64,000 nucleotides of DNA from JBEOJY01 sp040275305. Its GTDB lineage: Bacteria; Pseudomonadota; Alphaproteobacteria; UBA9219. Of this stretch, positions 9,282-18,714 are shown piece by piece. Positions within the stretch are counted from its first letter, which is position 1. The number at the start of each line of letters is the position of its first letter. The position numbers and the translations under genes were made by a program. The stretch spans positions 1 to 64,000 of the forward strand of contig JBEOJY010000022.1 of assembly GCA_040275305.1 (NCBI GenBank). Direction: 5' to 3'. A model generated the notes under the pieces. It was not told where the DNA came from and made no database searches. It saw nothing but the letters and a program-made list of their open reading frames with translations.

Positions 9282-11951
9282 CTAATACAATCCTCCCGTT
9301 CCCATGGTCGAACCGTTCGGTCCAGACTGGGCTGGGGGCGGGGATGGCATTGCGGGAGCCGCTTCACCGCCGCTTACCGGGTTTTCCAAGTCTCCGGCCG
9401 GTGATTCAGGATAATACGTGACTGCGCCGTCTTGCATGATTGGGGGTTCTGTTTGCGTTCCCGGCGCTCCGTTACTCGCGGAACCCGTCACGCTGCCGTC
9501 CAGTACTGCGCGAATCTGCCCTTCCTGCGGTTCGGTGCCGGGAATATAGGCTTCCCAGATCGATTCTTTATCGCCGGAGATGGCAAGATCGCCTGTCGCA
9601 GGGTTGATTTTGACCATGCGCAAGCCGGGCGGCATGCGATACGGCACGTTAGGCATGCCCTTGATCGCTTCCGTGATAAAGTCCCGGAAGATCGGAACGG
9701 CTACGCTCGCGCCAGTTTCATGCGAACCGAGCGGTTTAGGGTTATCAAAGCCGACAAACACGCCACAGACCAGATCGGGCGTAAAACCGACAAACCATGC
9801 GTCCTTGCTGTCATTCGTGGTGCCGGTTTTTCCCGCCAGAGACACGGGAATATCGTGAAGCTTCGCCGCCGTGCCGCGCTGGACGACCCCTTGCAACATC
9901 GACACCATTTGATAAGCCGTACGCGGATCTTCCACCTGCTCGCGCGTGTCCGGGAGGTCGGGCGGCAGGAGATCCTGCGTCCAGCCTAGATTGCTGCACC
10001 CCTCGCAAAGGCGGTTATCCACACGCCAAACTGTGTGGCCTTCGCGGTTCTGAACCCGATCGATGAAACTTGGCGCGATCTTGCGTCCCCCGTTGACGAT
10101 TTCTCCGTAGGCCGCCGTCAGGCGCAACGGCGTGGTTTCCTTTGCGCCCAGCGAGAATGACAGCAGTTCCGGCATATCATCGACAATCCCGAATTTCTTG
10201 GCGTATTCCACCACGCTCGGCATGCCAATCGCGTTGGCAAGGCGTACCGTCATGACGTTGCGCGATTTCTCGATGCCGACGCGCAACGGCGTGGGGCCGT
10301 AGAATTCCTGCGAATAGTTTTCGGGCTGCCAGAGCGGGAGTCCCGGGCCTTGATAATATTCAAACGGCGCATCAAGCACGAGGCTTGAGGGCGTAAACCC
10401 CTTGTCGAGCGCGGCCATGTAGATGAAGGGTTTGAAAGCCGATCCCGGCTGGCGCAAGGCTTGCGTCGCCCGGTTGAACTGGCTGATGCGCGCGCTGAAA
10501 CCGCCTTCCATGGCAAAAACGCGGCCCGTGTTCGGGTCCATCGCGACAATCGCGCCTTGTATGACGGGAACTTGTCGCAATGCGTAGGCATTATCGGGGT
10601 GGGCTTTTCCGTCTTCCCCAACTTTGACGCGCTCAACCATCACCACGTCTCCGACGGCCAACACATCTGCGGGCTTGCGCACAGGGGGACCAAACTTATT
10701 GTCGTCCAGCTCACGCCTTCCCCACTTCATTTCCACCCACGGAATTAAGCCGCGCTGGCCGTCCAGCAGCATAATTTGCGCGTCCGCGTCATGGAGGGCG
10801 ATGACAATGGCCAACGGCCATTCTTCGCCGCCCGGGGGCTGCGTCATGGTTTTCAGCTTGTTCACAGCATCGCTGCCGCCTATGATATGAGCGACAGGCC
10901 CGCGCCAGCCGCGCTCGCGGCGGTCATAGGCAATCAATCCGTCGCGCAAGGCTTTCGTCGCCAAGGCCTGAAGGCGTGGATTGAGGCTGGTTTTGACCGC
11001 AAGCCCCCCGCCTAGAACGGTTTCCTCGCCGAACTGCTTGATAAGTTGCCGCCTGACTTCCTCGGAAAAATAATCAGCGATGACGGTTTCGGCTTCGTCG
11101 CGGTGGCGCGCTTCGAGGGATTCCTGCTGCGCAAGGTATTTCTCGTTGTCGGTTATGTAACCATTCACCGCCATGCGCGAAAGCACCCAGTTGCGGCGCT
11201 CTATGGCCTGCGCGTGATTGCGCGTAGGATTATAGCTGTTCGGCGCTTTGGGCAAGGCAGCCAGATAGGCGGCTTCGGCTAAACTTAGCTCATCAAGCGA
11301 TTTGTTGAAGTAGTTCAAGGCGGCAGCGGCAACGCCGTAAGAGCGATTGCCCAAAAAAATCTCGTTCAGGTAAATTTCGAGAATGCGGTCTTTGGACAGG
11401 ACTTTTTCTAGCCGTGTTGCCATGATAATCTCGCGTACTTTGCGCGCCACCGATACTTCATTGCTCAGCAGCATATTCTTGGCGACTTGTTGCGTGATGG
11501 TCGATGCGCCCATCGGTCTGCGGTCACGGCCTACATTTTGCATATTTATCAGAGCCGCGCGCGCAATTCCCGAAAAGTCGACGCCGCCGTGGTTATAGAA
11601 ATCCTCGTCCTCCGCCGAAAGAAAGGCTTCAATCACTTTATGCGGAATTGTTTTGATGGGAACGAACACGCGCTGTTCCTGCGCGATGGTCGCCATCATA
11701 CGACCATCGTCCGCGTAAATGCGCGTGAGGATCGGAGGCTGATAATCTTTAAGGTAAGAATAATCCGGCAAATCTTTGCTGTAATGATCAAATACCATCA
11801 CTGTCGCGACGGCCCCGACCACTAGCAAGAGAAAAATGGACGATAGAAGGAAGGAGAAAAAGCGCATGGACTTCGTTTTAACTGGCGAATCGGCAAGTCG
11901 GCCTTCTGGGTTGTAACGCCTCGTTCCTGCTTGCGCCACGGAAATCGTCAC
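9282..11951 (-). CDS. mrcA: penicillin-binding protein 1A (bifunctional)
   Basis: This class A PBP polymerises and cross-links peptidoglycan in the periplasm. After a short cytoplasmic tail and one membrane helix (FLLSSIFLLLVVGAVATVMV) comes the GT51 glycosyltransferase domain, with EDEDFYNHGG and GASTITQQVAKN. The transpeptidase domain follows, with the active-site SAFK, then KTGTTNDSKDAW. The 889-residue length is normal. The first start is a GTG at 11951; an ATG at 11867, just before the membrane helix, is a reasonable alternative, and neither has a strong ribosome site. The tail beyond the transpeptidase is rich in Gly, Pro and Ser. Confidence 0.93.
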   Translation of the reverse strand: MTISVAQAGTRRYNPEGRLADSPVKTKSMRFFSFLLSSIFLLLVVGAVATVMVFDHYSKDLPDYSYLKDYQPPILTRIYADDGRMMATIAQEQRVFVPIKTIPHKVIEAFLSAEDEDFYNHGGVDFSGIARAALINMQNVGRDRRPMGASTITQQVAKNMLLSNEVSVARKVREIIMATRLEKVLSKDRILEIYLNEIFLGNRSYGVAAAALNYFNKSLDELSLAEAAYLAALPKAPNSYNPTRNHAQAIERRNWVLSRMAVNGYITDNEKYLAQQESLEARHRDEAETVIADYFSEEVRRQLIKQFGEETVLGGGLAVKTSLNPRLQALATKALRDGLIAYDRRERGWRGPVAHIIGGSDAVNKLKTMTQPPGGEEWPLAIVIALHDADAQIMLLDGQRGLIPWVEMKWGRRELDDNKFGPPVRKPADVLAVGDVVMVERVKVGEDGKAHPDNAYALRQVPVIQGAIVAMDPNTGRVFAMEGGFSARISQFNRATQALRQPGSAFKPFIYMAALDKGFTPSSLVLDAPFEYYQGPGLPLWQPENYSQEFYGPTPLRVGIEKSRNVMTVRLANAIGMPSVVEYAKKFGIVDDMPELLSFSLGAKETTPLRLTAAYGEIVNGGRKIAPSFIDRVQNREGHTVWRVDNRLCEGCSNLGWTQDLLPPDLPDTREQVEDPRTAYQMVSMLQGVVQRGTAAKLHDIPVSLAGKTGTTNDSKDAWFVGFTPDLVCGVFVGFDNPKPLGSHETGASVAVPIFRDFITEAIKGMPNVPYRMPPGLRMVKINPATGDLAISGDKESIWEAYIPGTEPQEGQIRAVLDGSVTGSASNGAPGTQTEPPIMQDGAVTYYPESPAGDLENPVSGGEAAPAMPSPPPAQSGPNGSTMGTGGLY

Positions 11952-12255
11952 AATGGCTGGTCGCGATTGCCTCTGAGTACTATGCCTGCATGGAGAATTG
12001 AGGGCTTCTCTTTTGTCATTCCCAAGCTGAGGTGGCCTTTAAGGCAGGGCTAAGATTTTCCTTTTGAAGACGTTCATGGGACGGATCGGCTTTCCTTACT
12101 CTGTCTTCCATCATGAGGCGGTTTAGGAGTTGCCTTTTTCAGGCATTGGGGGGTTTCCATGTGGCCGCGATAAAGGACCACCGCATTATTTCCTTGTCGC
12201 GACAGAGCGTTATTCCGTTAACTGCTTATTATTGTCGTTTTGTTAAGATATCGTT
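11952..12255. other. gap between mrcA and usg
   Basis: About 300 bases between divergent genes, which must hold both promoters. I see no repeat element, RNA or clear operator in it. Confidence 0.4.
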
Positions 12256-12531
12256 ATGACAGGTTCCGGAATTGACTCCTTTCGTCGACAGCTTGAGGGC
12301 TATCGCCTGACGACAGCCGAAATACTGTATCGCATGCCAGACCATCCTGCGTTGTTACAAAGTTATGTCTGGCAGGAGCTTGATCTTGTTCCTAAGTTCC
12401 CTGAGCTGCGGGCTTTCCTTAAGTTCTGGAATCGTCAGCTTGACGGCAAGCTCTATCGCGTGACGGTAGCGGCGCGTGCGCCGATGGCGCCAATCATCTT
12501 TACTTGCGCGGATCAGGAATTTCTTTGCTGA
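12256..12531 (+). CDS. usg: Usg family protein
   Basis: A 91-residue protein matching the alphaproteobacterial Usg family in its signature (YRLTTAEILYRMPDHPALLQ, then PKFPELRAFLKFW). Usg was named from its place near trp genes and was once proposed as part of phosphoribosylanthranilate isomerase, but no activity is established. The whole family length is present. It is 35 bases upstream of a lipoprotein gene and about 2 kb from trpS; no trp biosynthetic gene is nearby. Confidence 0.85.
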   Translation: MTGSGIDSFRRQLEGYRLTTAEILYRMPDHPALLQSYVWQELDLVPKFPELRAFLKFWNRQLDGKLYRVTVAARAPMAPIIFTCADQEFLC

Positions 12532-12565
12532 CGCCGTCCCCTAGATATGCTTGATGTCGTAGATT

Positions 12566-12871
12566 ATGCGCGATGTTCGATTGTTGATTCTGTCCCTCCT
12601 GCTGCTTTCCGGCTGCGCTCCGGCCTATCGGCCACTGGTGGATATGCGCGGGGTCGATCCCGTCGACTTCAAGCAGGATTTGGCCGAATGCCGCGCTTAT
12701 GCCGCGCAGCGCATTCCTTACAACAGCCACGCTCTTCCTTTGGAATCGGAGGATGATGCCGCCTATGACCCGAACTATGGCAGTATTTCGCCGACCAAGG
12801 GGACGATCAAGCGCGAAAAGCGGATTATCAGGCGATGTTTGATGGGGCGCGGCTATAGGGTGTTGGACTGA
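12566..12871 (+). CDS. small lipoprotein
   Basis: A 101-residue protein with a hydrophobic signal (LLILSLLLL) and lipobox LSGC, so it should be lipid-anchored in the envelope after Cys17. The mature part is charged and has two further Cys residues. It lacks a glycine-zipper segment, though its overall plan resembles short glycine-zipper lipoproteins. It directly follows usg, and its stop touches the end of the convergent hydrolase gene. Function unknown. Confidence 0.65.
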   Translation: MRDVRLLILSLLLLSGCAPAYRPLVDMRGVDPVDFKQDLAECRAYAAQRIPYNSHALPLESEDDAAYDPNYGSISPTKGTIKREKRIIRRCLMGRGYRVLD

Positions 12872-13663
12872 TTATTTTTCTAACCAGTCCATCAGTTTGC
12901 CGTTGAAGTTTTCCAGAATGTTGTTGTGCTCTTTGCCTGTGAACTGGAAAAATGTTTTCGGCTCGCGCGCGGCGGCAAAGAGCCGTTTGCCGTGAGACAG
13001 GGGGATTACGATGTCCTTGTCGCCGTGGCCGATTAGGACTGGCGCTTTGATTTGCGCGATTTTCGCAAGATTGTCGAAGCGATCAATGGTCAGGAGTTCA
13101 GCCGGGAAGATCGGAAAGCGGCGCTGCGCCATTTTCGCGACTGACAGATAGGGGGCGGCAAGCGCCAGCGCTGCTATGTCAGGGTATTCGACCGCCATTT
13201 GCGTCGCGACGCCCGTACCTAGCGAATGGCCATAGAGGGCGATGTTTTTCTCATCCACGCCGCGCGATTTTAAGGCTTCGATAAAGGCGCGAGCGTCCGC
13301 GTAAAGCCCTTGTTCGCTGGGCGTTCCCTGTTGTCCGTTGTAGCTTCTGTATTCCACCAGAACGACGCCATATCCCCCCTCGACCAGCGAAACCATGGGG
13401 ATTGCTATCGTGCGGATATTGTCCGCATTGCCGTGGAACACAACAATCGTTTGAAGCTTGTCTTGCGCAGGGGCCCACAGGCCACGAAGCGTGAGGCCAT
13501 CGGACGTTGTCACGTCTAAAGGCGCGAATCTGGGGTGGGCAGGTTGCGCCAATTGCGCCGCTGCCCATTCCGCTCGCCCCGGTAAATAGATAATTTTGCT
13601 CTGAAAAATATACAGCGCAGCCAGCAGCGCCAGATATACGCCCACGCATGCCAGCGCAATCAT
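12872..13663 (-). CDS. alpha/beta hydrolase with N-terminal membrane anchor
   Basis: The protein has one membrane helix at the very start (ALACVGVYLALLAALYIF). The fold follows, with an oxyanion loop HGNA, the nucleophile elbow GHSLGTG and a late catalytic GHGDKDIVI / EHNNI region carrying the Asp and His. This plan matches the YfhR/ABHD13 class of membrane-tethered serine hydrolases. I chose the ATG at 13663 because an AGGA lies 6 bases upstream and it leaves the helix at the N-terminus. The longer frame from 13801 overlaps the upstream gene by 100 bases. It is probably co-transcribed with the DJ-1-like gene. Confidence 0.8.
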   Translation of the reverse strand: MIALACVGVYLALLAALYIFQSKIIYLPGRAEWAAAQLAQPAHPRFAPLDVTTSDGLTLRGLWAPAQDKLQTIVVFHGNADNIRTIAIPMVSLVEGGYGVVLVEYRSYNGQQGTPSEQGLYADARAFIEALKSRGVDEKNIALYGHSLGTGVATQMAVEYPDIAALALAAPYLSVAKMAQRRFPIFPAELLTIDRFDNLAKIAQIKAPVLIGHGDKDIVIPLSHGKRLFAAAREPKTFFQFTGKEHNNILENFNGKLMDWLEK

Positions 13664-13697
13664 GCGAATCCTATCGCGTGAAACTTTTTTGCGCGTC

Positions 13698-14258
13698 TCA
13701 AGCTGCTTCGGCAACTGTTTCCACAGAGTCGAAAAACGCCATAATTTCATCCACCCAGTTTTCATGCATATCGCCATTTGAGGTGTAGATGTCGCGATCA
13801 AGCATCGTTGGCGTTTCCACGATCACGGCGCCAGCGGCCTTAAGCTCCGCATGAAGCTCCGCAGGCGCGGCGATTTCGCGTCCCGCGATTCTTGTCGACA
13901 AGGCCAATAGTCCAACGCCTGCTCCAAGCGCTGCGATCGGCTTGGAAGCATCAAGAAAATGACTTACGATGCGGCGCGTGTGTAGATTTCCCTTAAGTTT
14001 AGCCACCGCGCGTTCCCCGCCCGACAAGATCAACATGTCGAAATCGGAACCCAGCGTTTCGTTAATCTGCGCATCAATCGGGAAATGATGCCCCCATCCA
14101 TTGCCGTGCCATCCGTTAACCACACCTTGCTCCGGCGCGATGGATTTAATATTCGCTTTTTCTTTAACCAGCGCACGCTGGATTTCGGTAACCTGATCTT
14201 CGTCGAAACCGTTTGCAATCAATATGGCAATTTTCCTGCCTGCGAGCCGTGAGGGCAT
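13698..14258 (-). CDS. DJ-1/PfpI-like protein lacking the nucleophile Cys
   Basis: A 186-residue class I amidotransferase-like fold. The N-terminal strand (KIAILIANGFDEDQVTEI) carries the family's usual Glu region, and LILSGG is present. At the nucleophile elbow, where active members have A-x-C-H-G or similar, the sequence reads ALGAGVGLLA, with no cysteine anywhere near. This resembles the C-terminal domain of large catalases and other non-catalytic members. It may be a binding or stress protein rather than an enzyme. It lies 34 bases upstream of the hydrolase gene on the same strand. Confidence 0.7.
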   Translation of the reverse strand: MPSRLAGRKIAILIANGFDEDQVTEIQRALVKEKANIKSIAPEQGVVNGWHGNGWGHHFPIDAQINETLGSDFDMLILSGGERAVAKLKGNLHTRRIVSHFLDASKPIAALGAGVGLLALSTRIAGREIAAPAELHAELKAAGAVIVETPTMLDRDIYTSNGDMHENWVDEIMAFFDSVETVAEAA

Positions 14259-14575
14259 GTCTTTTCTATCTCCTTAGAACTATTGTGTATTCTTGCGTGA
14301 TGTGGGAGTGATTACGATGTCCGTCTATCCGAACTGATGGCTGTGGCGGGTTTCGCTTAAAGCCATATTTGACGATGCGCTTCTGCTCGTCCCTATTTTG
14401 TGCGCCCTATATGGCACATAACAATTCGAATTGAAATACTTTATTTACTTTCTGGATGCAGTCTTTAACGGCCTGTTGCGCGATAGTCGCACCCGGAACG
14501 GTTTCCCGCTTTCCTGCCTCGTTGCGTTATGGCAGCATCTGGCGGCAGTCACCTTCATAAAGGCACTATCCAGAC
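14259..14575. other. gap before trpS
   Basis: About 320 bases between divergent genes. No T-box, trp leader or repeat element was recognised. Confidence 0.4.
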
Positions 14576-15583
14576 ATGTCTCAGCCTATCGTTCTTACAG
14601 GGATCAAACCGACCGGCATTCCACATCTTGGAAATTATGTCGGCGCTATCAAACCCGCCATCGCCCTGTCGCGCGAGGGCGGGCGGACATTCATGTTCAT
14701 CGCGGATTATCATGCGCTGAATCAGGTGCATGACGCGGCGCAACTGACGCAGTTTTCGCGCACCATCGCGGCGACGTTTCTCGCGCTGGGACTTGATCCA
14801 GAACGCACAATTTTCTATCGCCAGTCGGACATTCCGGAGATACCGGAATTCGCCACGATCTTAAGCGCCGTGACGCCCAAGGGCCTTATGAACCGTTCGC
14901 ATGCCTATAAAGCGGAGCTTGACCGCAATTCGCAAGCAGGCAAGGAGGATCTCGATATCGGGATTAACATGGGGCTGTATACCTATCCGATCCTGATGTC
15001 GGCGGATATTCTTCTGTTCGACACCGATCTTGTGCCGGTCGGCAAGGATCAGGTGCAGCATGTCGAATTCGCCCGCGATATCGCGGGACATTTCAACCGC
15101 TATTACGGCGAAATCCTGAAGCTCCCGGCGCATGTCATCTCGGCGCAGGCCGCGAACATCCCCGGTCTTGACGGGCGTAAGATGAGCAAAAGCTATAATA
15201 ACATCATTCCCTTGTTCGAGGAACCTGCGGCGCTTAAGAAGCTCATTATGAAAATCGCGACGGATTCAAAACGGCCAGAAGAGCCGAAAGATCCTGACAA
15301 TTCTACGCTGTTCCAACTCTATACTCAGTTCGCCAGCGAGGATCGCGTCGTAGAGCTGCGCAATGCGTTCTTGAAGGGCGGCATGGGTTATGGAGAGGCC
15401 AAGAATCTTCTGTTCGAGGCGATTGATTCCACCCTGTCGGAGCCGCGCCGCATCTTCGGCGAGCTGATGCGCGACACGGCGAGGCTTAACGCTATCCTTA
15501 AGGCTGGCGCGGAGAAGGCCCGCGCTATCGCTACGCCGAATTTACGCAAGGTGCGGGAGGCTATAGGCGTGCGGCCTTTGTGA
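14576..15583 (+). CDS. trpS: tryptophanyl-tRNA synthetase
   Basis: This class Ic synthetase charges tRNA-Trp. The HIGH-type motif appears as PHLGNYVGA near residue 18, and the KMSKS motif as GRKMSKSYNN near residue 205. The central DLVPVGKDQVQHVE segment forms the Trp pocket region. The length of 335 residues is normal for the bacterial enzyme. The ribosome site before the ATG is weak (AAAGG 12 bases away). It is monocistronic, followed by a repeat element. Confidence 0.95.
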   Translation: MSQPIVLTGIKPTGIPHLGNYVGAIKPAIALSREGGRTFMFIADYHALNQVHDAAQLTQFSRTIAATFLALGLDPERTIFYRQSDIPEIPEFATILSAVTPKGLMNRSHAYKAELDRNSQAGKEDLDIGINMGLYTYPILMSADILLFDTDLVPVGKDQVQHVEFARDIAGHFNRYYGEILKLPAHVISAQAANIPGLDGRKMSKSYNNIIPLFEEPAALKKLIMKIATDSKRPEEPKDPDNSTLFQLYTQFASEDRVVELRNAFLKGGMGYGEAKNLLFEAIDSTLSEPRRIFGELMRDTARLNAILKAGAEKARAIATPNLRKVREAIGVRPL

Positions 15584-15652
15584 CGGGACTGCGCCGCGCC
15601 ATCTGAGAAAAATACCCAGCTTTTGAAACGGGGTGGGTATAGTATAGTTATT

Positions 15653-15882
15653 GTAACTTCCAAGGCAGGGGAGAAGAATCAAATAGCGGCATGATTGAAG
15701 ACTAAAGCGGGAAAGCCTAGCGGCCAGCGTCATCGCGAGGAGCCGCAGGCGACGTGGCAATCCAGAATCACAAGCGCTGCCCCGTGGGACTCTGGATCGC
15801 CACGTCGCCTGCGGCTCCTCGCGATGACGGCCCTTGTTGCTATGAATATCTTGGTTTGCCAAGAGGAGCGCTTGGGAGTCAC
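15653..15882. repeat. TIR element, family B copy 2
   Basis: About 230 bp between GTAACTTCCAAG and CTTGGGAGTCAC. The interior is a large palindrome. Its left arm opens with CATCGCGAGGAGCCGCAGG and its right arm is the reverse complement ending CTCCTCGCGATGACG (about 15729-15828). Right after the element, 15900-15922 carries the family D motif AGTTGGCAAACATTGACGC, also found at 38999. Confidence 0.75.
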
Positions 15883-16001
15883 TACTTATCGCAGTTCAAG
15901 AGTTGGCAAACATTGACGCAAGACGGGCTAGCTTTAGGACTATTTCCAATTCTTGAACTGTAATGGGCATACACTTGTTGTGGCGTTGAGGAGTGTTGCG
16001 A

Positions 16002-17231
16002 ATGCGCATTTTAGAAACTGGCGACAGCAGTTTGTTTCCGTCCGATCTTGTGCGCGAGCAGGATTTCATTTTGCGCGTCCGGCGCTTTCAGCGGCTTGGC
16101 ACTGCGCATTTTATTGCCAATCTTGCCTTGACAAGTCTGGCCCCTCTTGCCAACAGCACGCGCTCGCTTGAGGCCGCGCAAGACAAGCTCCGCGAATTTG
16201 CCAAAGTTACACGGGGTTTTTTCACCGACATGTCGAACGGGGATGTGTTCATTTCTTGGGAAGGCAATGCGGATACCCGCACGATCATTTCACGCCTTAG
16301 CGACCTGTTGCCCCCGGAGACGACAAAAGCGGGAGACGGAAAGGGGTGGATTTCGCTTTTTACTCTGCCCGCCGACTATACCAAGCTGCGCGAGCGCGTG
16401 AATTACTATGTCGATATCGCGCGCACGCAATCCAAGATCGACGCCAACGGCAAGCCTTCGCGCATCCTTCAAAGCGAAGCGGCACGGGGGCCTTTGACGG
16501 CGTGGAACGTCGATCAGATCGGCAAGCTGCTGGGCGATATCGACCTCAGCCGCTATATCCGTATTCAGCCGATTTATAGACGCAAAGGCGAACATAGCTG
16601 GGAGTCGGTCAGCGAAGAGTTTTTCATCAGCTTCGAGGAATTGAAGCGCGAGCGCTTTCCACATGTCGATTTGTCCGCGTCCGAGCATCTGTTTCTCGCG
16701 CTGTGCGAAACGCTTGATCAGCAATTCCTGTCGGATCTTTGCTGGCATCGCGACTTGATCGAGGGCCGCAATGTCAACCTCAACTTGTCGATCTCTTCGG
16801 TTGTCGGCAACGTCTTCACCCAATTCGCCCACGGCATCCCGCACGGCCAGCGCGCGCGTATTTGCTTCGAGATCCATCGCGGCGATTTGTTTCAGGATTT
16901 CACGCGCACGATGGGCGTTTTGGACACGCTCAAGAAGGAGGGTTTCCATGTCGCCATCGACGGCATTACGCCCGACATGCTGCGTTGCCTTGACGTGACC
17001 GCGCTGGGCGCAGATTTTATTAAGATCAATGTTTCCCGCGACCGCGCCGCGCTGGTTTCAGAGTCTGCCGTACTTAAGAAGATGGCGTTGATCCCTCCGG
17101 AGAAGCTGGTTTTTTTCCGTTGCGACAACAATCAAGCGCTGGAGGCAGGCGTCAAGCTCGGTATCACGCTGTTTCAGGGGTGGTTGATCGACGACGACGC
17201 GCATCCGCATCCGGAAAAAACAAAAAAATAG
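16002..17231 (+). CDS. protein with degenerate EAL-like domain
   Basis: This 409-residue protein has an unassigned N-terminal half and a C-terminal part that follows the EAL fold: FEIHRGDLF, then LDTLKKEGFHVAIDGI, LGADFIKINVSRD and the closing GITLFQGWLIDD. The EAL signature itself and the metal-binding and catalytic acids are replaced, so c-di-GMP cleavage is unlikely. Such proteins often act as binding or regulatory partners. I use the ATG at 16002, 10 bases after GAGGAG, over the GTG at 15993. It precedes rluD by 9 bases on the same strand. Confidence 0.6.
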   Translation: MRILETGDSSLFPSDLVREQDFILRVRRFQRLGTAHFIANLALTSLAPLANSTRSLEAAQDKLREFAKVTRGFFTDMSNGDVFISWEGNADTRTIISRLSDLLPPETTKAGDGKGWISLFTLPADYTKLRERVNYYVDIARTQSKIDANGKPSRILQSEAARGPLTAWNVDQIGKLLGDIDLSRYIRIQPIYRRKGEHSWESVSEEFFISFEELKRERFPHVDLSASEHLFLALCETLDQQFLSDLCWHRDLIEGRNVNLNLSISSVVGNVFTQFAHGIPHGQRARICFEIHRGDLFQDFTRTMGVLDTLKKEGFHVAIDGITPDMLRCLDVTALGADFIKINVSRDRAALVSESAVLKKMALIPPEKLVFFRCDNNQALEAGVKLGITLFQGWLIDDDAHPHPEKTKK

Positions 17232-17240
17232 AGCGCGCAT

Positions 17241-18194
17241 ATGCCCTTATCACCCCCCATCATCACGCTGACGATCAGCGAGGAACTGGTCGGTCAGAGG
17301 CTGGACAAAGCGCTTACAGGGCTGCTTGGGGCAGAATCGCAGGGCCTTTCGCGCGCCAGACTCCAGTCGTTGATTGATCACAAACATGTTTTGGATGCAG
17401 GCAAGCCCGTTCTTCAGGCAAGTCGCAGGGTCAAGGCCGGGGAAACGTTCACTATCGAGCTGCCGGAGCCGGAGCCAGCCGGGCCGATCGCGCAGAAGAT
17501 GGATTTGAAGATCGTGTTCGAAGACAAAGACGTCATCGTTATCGACAAGCCTGCGGGGATGGTCGTGCATCCCGCACCCGGCAATCGCGACAAGACGCTG
17601 GTCAATGCCCTGCTCGCGCATTGCGGCGAGAGTTTGAGCGGCGTCGGCGGCGTCGCACGTCCGGGGATCGTGCATCGGCTGGACAAGGACACCAGCGGTT
17701 TGATGGTCGTCGCCAAGAACGATATGGCGCATCAGGGACTTGCGGCGCAATTCGCGGATCGCAGTTTAAGCCGCACTTATCACGCCATCATTCATGGCGT
17801 CCCGACGCCACGCGCAGGTATCATCGACGCGCCGATAGGACGGCACCCACGCGACCGAAAGAAAATGACCGTCATCGGCAAAGGGCGCGTCGCCGTCACG
17901 CATTACAAGGTGATTGAAGCGTTCGGAACTTTGGCCAGTCTGGTCGAGTGCTCGTTGGAGACGGGACGCACACACCAGATCCGTGTGCATCTGGCGCATA
18001 TCAAACACCCGGTGCTGGGCGATCCCGTCTATGGCCAGCGCGGGGCCGCTAAGAAAGGGATTCCGGCCTTTCCCCGGCAGGCGCTGCACGCGATCGGGTT
18101 GCGTTTCGCGCATCCTCGTAACGGAAAAGCGATGACTTTCACCTCATCATTTCCGAAGGATATGCGGGACCTATTGCGCAACTTTTGCTTATGA
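17241..18194 (+). CDS. rluD: 23S rRNA pseudouridine synthase, RluD type
   Basis: The protein isomerises uridines of 23S rRNA (helix 69 in the model enzyme). An N-terminal S4-like RNA-binding domain (about 15-75) is followed by the catalytic domain, with the signature HRLDKDTSGLMVVAK carrying the catalytic Asp, then SLETGRTHQIRVH. The 317-residue length fits RluD/RluC. RluD is preferred over RluC from overall plan, but the specific sites cannot be read from sequence. Its stop overlaps the end of the convergent dps gene by 6 bases. Confidence 0.88.
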   Translation: MPLSPPIITLTISEELVGQRLDKALTGLLGAESQGLSRARLQSLIDHKHVLDAGKPVLQASRRVKAGETFTIELPEPEPAGPIAQKMDLKIVFEDKDVIVIDKPAGMVVHPAPGNRDKTLVNALLAHCGESLSGVGGVARPGIVHRLDKDTSGLMVVAKNDMAHQGLAAQFADRSLSRTYHAIIHGVPTPRAGIIDAPIGRHPRDRKKMTVIGKGRVAVTHYKVIEAFGTLASLVECSLETGRTHQIRVHLAHIKHPVLGDPVYGQRGAAKKGIPAFPRQALHAIGLRFAHPRNGKAMTFTSSFPKDMRDLLRNFCL

Positions 18195-18659
18195 CCCGGT
18201 CTGGGCACGGAGCATCCAGATCGTCTTGTCATGGACTGCGAGGCGGCCGATTAACATATCCTCGGTCGCGCGGTCTTCGACTTCTTCGGCGAAGGCGCGG
18301 GCTTCCTCGATCCGGCCGCGGGTTTTCTCGTGCGATTTGAGCAAGTCCTTCACCATCGCGGGAGCCGTCATCGGGTCGCTGTCGGATTCTTCAATCACCG
18401 TGTTATCGCGGAAGGCTTCGGTGCTGCCGGGGGCCGGGAAGTCCAGCGCGCGGATACGCTCGGCCAGCTCGTCAGCCGCCGCGAAAAGCTCTGTATATTG
18501 CTCTCCAAACAAGGCGTGGAGTTGGGGAAACAACGGTCCTGTCACGTTCCAGTGGTAACCGTGGGTTTTGATCATGAGCAAATAGGTGTCGCTGAGCACG
18601 TCGATCAGGTGTTCGGCCATCTGGGCATCGGCGTTATGGGCGGGTTTCTTGGGAGGCAT
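18189..18659 (-). CDS. dps: Dps family ferritin-like DNA-protection protein
   Basis: Dps forms a 12-subunit shell that oxidises and stores iron and protects DNA under stress. The ferroxidase residues are visible in THGYHWNV (His), in the paired His-Glu helix with LHALFGEQYTELFAAADELAERI, and in the conserved Asp/Glu cluster. The 156 residues make one four-helix unit. The short N-terminal tail (MPPKKPAHN) has two Lys and may contact DNA. No OxyR or Fur site was identified. Confidence 0.88.
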   Translation of the reverse strand: MPPKKPAHNADAQMAEHLIDVLSDTYLLMIKTHGYHWNVTGPLFPQLHALFGEQYTELFAAADELAERIRALDFPAPGSTEAFRDNTVIEESDSDPMTAPAMVKDLLKSHEKTRGRIEEARAFAEEVEDRATEDMLIGRLAVHDKTIWMLRAQTGS

Positions 18660-18714
18660 TGCGGGTTCCTTTCAAAAGAAGTATCCATCTTTACATTAGG
18701 CTTCTGCTCGGCGT

